The notes under the pieces: generated by a model
Database searches by the model: none
What the model was told of the DNA's origin: nothing
The model's input: the letters and a program-made list of their open reading frames with translations, nothing else
Translations under genes and position numbers: made by a program
From: Plantago elongata
Taxonomy: Eukaryota; Streptophyta; Magnoliopsida; Lamiales; Plantaginaceae
Assembly: GCA_036897095.1 (NCBI GenBank)
Contig: JAYMSP010002208.1
Span: 1 to 25,556 of the forward strand
DNA length: 25,556 bases
Direction: 5' to 3'
In this document: positions 20,463 through 25,556 of the stretch, in pieces
Layout: every line of letters begins with the position of its first letter
How positions within the stretch are numbered: position 1 is the first letter of the stretch

Positions 20463-20687
20463 CAAAAGTTGGTTGATTCGATGAACACGACTAGTAATTA
20501 AAATCACATAATTTGGTCAAAAACATAGTATTGTATCATTTTAACTTGATTTTCTTGATTTTGATCGTTAGTTAAAACAACCTAATTATCTAAGTTTTGA
20601 ATTAATTTCCTGATTTCCACCCCACTACCTCACCTTTATGAATTGATAAATGGTAATTCGCTTTGGGTATGAACATGATTTTGAATA

Positions 20688-22396
20688 TTACAGTATATAT
20701 AATAAGTCTAAACCAGGCGTGTGAATACGCGAGTGAACAGTGTCGCGCGTCTATCTCTTTCACTCCTACGTGTTTCTCTCTTTCCATTCAGTTTTCTTTC
20801 TTCCCATTTGAAACTCAGCACTCATCCCCATCGATTTCATTCATCATCAACACTTCGACTCAGCCAGTAGTCCTGCTATACCATCTCATCTCATCAATTT
20901 CGATCGGCTTCACTTCCAATACATACTACATCTCTCCCTCTTCCGACTTTGTTCAATCAACGATTTTTAAGGTTTCAAATCCCCTTTCGTTGCGATTGGG
21001 GATGGAGGGGAGGGAGATTTGATGGTTTGTGGTTTCGATTGGCTGGTGAAGGTGGGTTTGGTGGAGCGCTTGAAAGTCGACGAGGATCTCAACATACTTG
21101 TGAAATCGATGCAATGCCATTCAGATTGAACAAATCAAGTACACGGTGAACTTGCCGGAGAGCTTGTGTATTTGAAGTTCACGGTGAAGATCTACATACT
21201 TTATATTAGACACAAGATGAGGATATTCAAGTGTTTGGTGATGTGTGTGAGCCGGTGTTTGTTAATTAAGAAATAGAGCATTTTGTGTACATTTATGATT
21301 TATTATCTCTTCTATTGTTGACATGTCTGATTAGTGAAAGAAACGCTTGTTTCATTTCATTCTCGTCTGATTAATTTTGCAACTTCTTTTGCAATGTCCT
21401 AATTGTGTTTTAATTGTTATTCTTTTCATCGGGTCTTGACTGGAATTATGGTGATTTTGTCCGCATGGCATTATGTGCTTGAAGGATTTGCTTCTTGGGA
21501 ATAAGAGATTTAGCCTGGGACAAAATAGGTGTTACATAGGAACCAAATAGGTGCTACATAGCTTTGTGTCTGTGGTTTCATCTTAGAGTAGTTGTTGTTT
21601 GAGACTCTTTTACCTCATGTGTGTTATGTGTGAGCTGGAAAGAAGTAACTTCCTGTGGTTGCAAATTGTTTTTTGGTCTCCTATCTGAGCTTACATTACT
21701 TGTGAGCTGTGATTTTTTTTTTGCCAATTAGATTCTTATTTGATCGACCAAAATAAAACTGTGACTCAGATTCTGAAGCACAAGGATTCATATCATCGGG
21801 TTGTTCTTGAATTTCCTTGTTCAAAATTATACTATTCTATACACATATAACACTTCCTCCGGGGAAAAAAGAAGCTTGTATCTGCGCCAGGAGAATTATT
21901 TTGAGGTATTTTTGCCCATACAAGTTACAAGTTGAGCTATTATTTTCTAACTTCTGTTTAAGCTTTGTCCAAAATATCATTGTAGTACCATAGGATTGAG
22001 GTTAAGGAGTTCATTTTTTTGGCACATGCCTTTTCTTAGTTCGAATGTTAATAACTCAAATATTGTATTGGCTTATTATTTGTGTAACACTTGTATTGGA
22101 TGATATGAAACAATCACTGTAAAATCATTAAGCTGAAAAATGTACGAATTGACCATCTCTTGAGCATATATATTTTGTCTACAAGTGTACTACTTGTAGA
22201 TGTTAAGAAGTCATTATTTCTCTACTGTGAATTATTCCTACAGACCGGAAGATAAGAGACTGACATTTAGAAAATATGGGTGGTTGCTTTATTGTGAATT
22301 ATGCCTACATTTCATATAGTAACATATAATCTCTTTTTAATGATAAAAATGTCATGAATCGTAATTGTCACGCGTAGCGTGACACGCGCATTCTAG
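20688..22396 (+). mobile_element. Non-autonomous Helitron, about 1.7 kb
   Basis: The 3' end is well marked. A perfect hairpin GTCACGCGTAGCGTGAC (22367-22383, 7-bp stem, GTA loop) lies 9 bases before the terminal CTAG (22393-22396), and T follows, as expected for insertion between A and T. The 5' end is less sure. A TATATATAATAAGTC block at 20694 followed by a CGCG-containing segment looks like the start, but the canonical TC is not obvious. No Rep/helicase is encoded. The interior (about 20740-21260) looks like a captured gene leader plus first exon, with a 35-codon ORF at 21022-21129 (MVCGFDWLVKVGLVERLKVD...) that I cannot identify. Confidence 0.65.
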
Positions 22397-22700
22397 TTGA
22401 TGTCAATAAGCGAACAATATTACAAAAACTATCCAACTCAGATTACCAAAACAAACCTAGAGATAAGTTAACTTGGCACCAATTAACCCTTTACATTGAT
22501 ACATGTAATTAATTGCCCGTTCATGGGGGTATTTTTCCTCTTTAATCGGAGAGGTTTGGTTGACCTTTTATGGGTTAATTTGTTTGTTTATCTCGTAGAC
22601 ATTTTGGGTCGTAATTGTTCATGTATTGTCTGATGCTACTCGTTATTGGTGGCTTGTGCAACAGTTGTACACACTTCAATTATTTAGGGTCATGGATCAC
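22397..22700. other. Intergenic DNA, nothing recognised
   Basis: About 300 bp between the Helitron end and the short-repeat field, with no ORF or repeat that I can name. Confidence 0.4.
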
Positions 22701-22739
22701 CCACCCTGGAAAGCAAAAGTCTTAGAAAAGATAATATTT

Positions 22740-24440
22740 TCTTAAAATATAGCAAAATCATGGTTTTTAGAATATTTTAAGTTTTATCGGTCTGACCGAC
22801 CAAATTTCTTAAAAAATCGACGAAATATATTTTTTATTATGCTTTTAATATATTATGTTATGATTTTAAGTTGTAAGCATTCAAAGTTTCTGTAACAGTT
22901 TTAAAATATTTTGTTAATGTTTTAAGAGATGATATGATGATTTTAATACGTCGATACTATATGTTTTAGTAATATTTTTAACTTTCTTTTTGTTTAATTT
23001 TTTAACATATAATATTATGGTTTTAAGAACCTAAATTATAATTTTATGATGGCTTGTTATAGTTTTAAGTGATAATTTAAAAGCATTAAATTACCATTAA
23101 ACAAGTATGAAAAGTTCCAGAAAAATCATTCAAATAATAATAAACAATCTTAAAGTAAGCAAGCTACATGAAACATTTACTCATTACAGTATTGAAAAAT
23201 GCAATCGTCCGAAAGTTTTAAAACATTTATTGTCATAGAAAAGAGAATACAATATGCGTCCATTCAGTACGTTTGCTGCAAATACAAATTGAGAAGTAGA
23301 TTTTTTTTCCCCGATTAAAATTGTTGAACTCTAGCTTCCTACCTTCCATTGATTGTTGCTTCAATATTATAGTAACACCTTTCAGAGACATATCATCAAA
23401 CTCGATATCATCATCTACAACTGCTTAAAACATTCATTAATTAAGTTAAATCATAACAATTTCCATTGAAGCTAATACAATCAGGTTTAAAACTAAAAAA
23501 TAGTAGTAATATGCAACACGAGTTAAAAATTGTAATACTAATGCGTAAAATCATAACAATGCCTTTTAAACCTATAACATTGCCTCTTAAACAATAATAA
23601 AGCAGGAACATGCAACACAATATACAAAAATGTAATATTGATGATTCAAACTATAACGATGTCTCTTAAAACCATAACAAAACCTCTTAAAGTTATAGCA
23701 AAGTAGGATCATGCAACTCGAGCGAAAAACTATAGCATTAATGGTAACTACAATAGTGGATCTTAAACAATACAATGCTCAAACATCATTAGAAATTAAA
23801 ACTATAACAATACCTCTTAAAATTATAGCATTTGCAAAAAAAGATATTTCAACACAAATTAAAAAAAATAGTAACATCGCTTCTTAAAACTACAAAAAAC
23901 ATGAATATGCAATACAAGTTAAAAATAAATATCATTGATGCTTCTTAAAAACCATAGTAGCGTATTGTAAAACTATAATAATGCCTCGTAAAATTATAAC
24001 GAAGCATTTACAAGCAATGAAATAAATATTTCGTCAAAAGCTAAAACCACGTTACTGCTTAAAACTACAACAACATGTCTTAACACGGCAACAACATGTC
24101 TTAACATTATAACATACACGCTTAAAATAATAAAAGGCATAAATATTTAACACACGTTAAAAATAGTAATATCAATGATCAAAACCATAACGATGCATCA
24201 TAGAATTATAACAAAATATAAATATGCAACACAAGTTTAAAATCGTAACATTGATGATTAAGTCCATAACAACGCCTTGTAAAAATAAATAACTTGTTAA
24301 GTATAACAAAACATTTACAAAAAATTGACGTTGCTACTTAAAATTATAATGAAATGTATTAAAACTATAAGAGATATGCTAAAACAATAACATAAATATT
24401 CAATACAAACACAACCTAAAAATTAGAACTATAACGTCAC
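22740..24440. repeat. Field of short interspersed repeats with opposite orientation left and right
   Basis: On the left (about 22840-23080) the motif GTTATRRTTTTAAG recurs at irregular 25-45 bp spacing, for example TGTTATGATTTTAAG and TGTTATAGTTTTAAG. On the right (about 23420-24440) the complementary motif CTTAAAACTATAAC/CATAACAATGCC recurs many times. A longer unit, ATGCAACACAAGTTAAAAAT with TAATATTGATG, returns near 23511, 23610, 23711, 23847, 23907, 24144, 24223 and 24398. There is no coding capacity. The pattern resembles the transposase-binding subterminal repeats of large DNA transposons. I could not find terminal inverted repeats or a target duplication, so the family is not assigned. 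Confidence 0.6.
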
Positions 24441-24834
24441 ATATAACACCAGAAACAATCACCAGCCCCCCTTCATTCACCAAAAAATATATATAAAATC
24501 ATACACTGTCAAATACATAGGGGCTGATTGGCATGACACTCAAATGACCATTTGAATAAGATTTGAGAATTTGTGTTTGGGAAGCAATTGAAATGGGCAA
24601 GATTCAAATGGTTCTACAGTTTCAAAATGTTCCTCCATTTTGCAGCAGCTAGCTAGGCTATTCTTCCCAATCAAATCAACTCAAACTATAATCATACACC
24701 CAATTTGTAGCCACTTGATAAAATCGAATCAAACTCAAATCATAAAGAAAATCATACACTGCAGATGAAATGAAAGTGCAGAAAAAAATTAAAGTGCAGA
24801 CGAAAAACACCTTCATCGAGCAAATGACTTCAGG
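24441..24834. other. AT-rich DNA between two repeat regions
   Basis: No gene is recognised. AAATCATACACTG occurs twice (about 24497 and 24749) and AAAGTGCAGA twice (about 24774 and 24791), so this stretch probably belongs to the same repetitive element as its neighbours. Confidence 0.4.
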
Positions 24835-25080
24835 CGGCCGATTGGTACCAAATTGAGTCGATTGAGGGGCATCTTGAGGGGGAGGCGGTGGCGGTGAGGG
24901 CGGTGAGTGAGGGGAGGTTGTGCCGTCGTGGCCGATTGGTCCGAAATGGAATCGATTGAGAGGCATCGGGAGGGGGAGGCGGTGGCGGTGAGGGTTGTGA
25001 AGGAGAGGGAGGCGGTGGCCGACGCGGCACATTGGTCCCAAATTGAGTCGATTGAGGGGCATCGGGAGGGGGAGGCGGTG
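24835..25080 (-). repeat. Three-copy GC-rich tandem repeat, period about 95 bp, proline-coding on the - strand
   Basis: Copies begin at ATTGGT words at 24841, 24935 and 25031 (spacings 94 and 96 bp). On the - strand each encodes a variant of PPPPPPDAPQSTQFGTNRP. Two copies share a frame and the third is shifted. The surrounding - strand sequence (25300 down to 25080) is C/T-rich, like a plant leader. This could be the first exon of a proline-rich protein or part of a transposon. No full gene can be supported. Confidence 0.75.
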
Positions 25081-25556
25081 GTCGATTGACTCGGTGACTA
25101 CTTTGGAGAAGACGAATTAAACGGTGGTGATGGAGAAGATGGAGGGTTGAGGCGGAGATGGTCGATTTGGCGTGGCTGCGGCACGATGAAAGTGGGTGGT
25201 GGAGTGGGCGGAGATGTGGTGAATTGGTGATGGAGATGAGAAGCGAAGGAAGAGAAGAAGAAGAAATGGATCTGACGATGTAAACTGTGAAGGAAGAAGA
25301 AGAATCCTTTTAAGACTTTTTTTTTATTTTTCTTTTACTATTTTATATTTTGTCCAATTTCAAACGCTAATAACTCGAAAAATATAAATTAAAAATATAT
25401 AAAAATTACTAAGGAATTCGTTTTTTCGAGATCTACGATATAGATAACTCTCAATTGTTTTTGGATCATTCCATCTCGAACTCATTTTCTCTCTCAATTA
25501 AACTTAAAATTGTAAAACAAACTCTAATAATTCAATTTTATTAATTTCAACTTCTA
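25081..25556. other. Window end, no gene recognised
   Basis: It has a G/A-rich segment (C/T-rich on the - strand, with GAAGAAGAAG runs near 25250-25300), then AT-rich sequence to the window edge. Words such as CGAGATCTACGATATAGATA look repetitive, but I cannot name an element. Confidence 0.35.

Noticed and set aside
20602-20787. Short open frames upstream of the Helitron interior
   Set aside because: They are under 65 codons with no family features, and they overlap the proposed Helitron 5' end.

Overview
This window is nuclear DNA from a flowering plant, most likely a eudicot. It is AT-rich and its intron-containing genes encode plant-type proteins. It also holds a plant tRNA-Asn gene, Stowaway-type MITEs with TA target duplications, a Helitron end and plant L1-type LINE remains. 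The inference of a eudicot, possibly an asterid, rests on the general look of the repeats and is weak.

Two protein-coding genes are well supported and face each other tail to tail. On the + strand (6814-9837) is a four-exon glutamate receptor-like channel (GLR) whose spliced frame gives 921 residues. On the - strand (15962 down to 10318) is a SINA/SINAT-type RING E3 ubiquitin ligase whose three coding exons give 306 residues. A probable 5'UTR intron extends the SINA transcription unit to about 18.5 kb. The two stop codons are only 480 bp apart, so the 3'UTRs may meet or overlap. No functional link between the two genes is visible. A lone tRNA-Asn(GUU) gene lies at 3115-3188.

The rest is mostly transposable-element debris. 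At 1-2620 on the - strand is a LINE 5' part with a frameshifted ORF1 (DUF4283 type). At 3990-4453 are three diverged copies of a 158-169 bp tandem repeat. At about 4472-6160 is a fossil LTR-like segment that contains an exact 53-bp tandem duplication. The SINA introns hold one intact Stowaway MITE, one nested pair and one remnant, plus three independent local tandem duplications. At 19075-19573 is a hAT-like non-autonomous element. At 19738-20462 is an internally deleted LINE with a poly-A tail and 14-bp target duplications. At about 20688-22396 is a non-autonomous Helitron. At 22700-24440 is a large field of short repeats whose orientation flips between its left and right parts. At 24835-25080 is a proline-coding tandem repeat.

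I found nothing I would call a new biological system. The most distinctive observations are the internally deleted LINE with clear target duplications, the orientation-switching repeat field, the amount of nested and tandem repeat growth inside the SINA introns, and the non-canonical M3 gate motif of the GLR.
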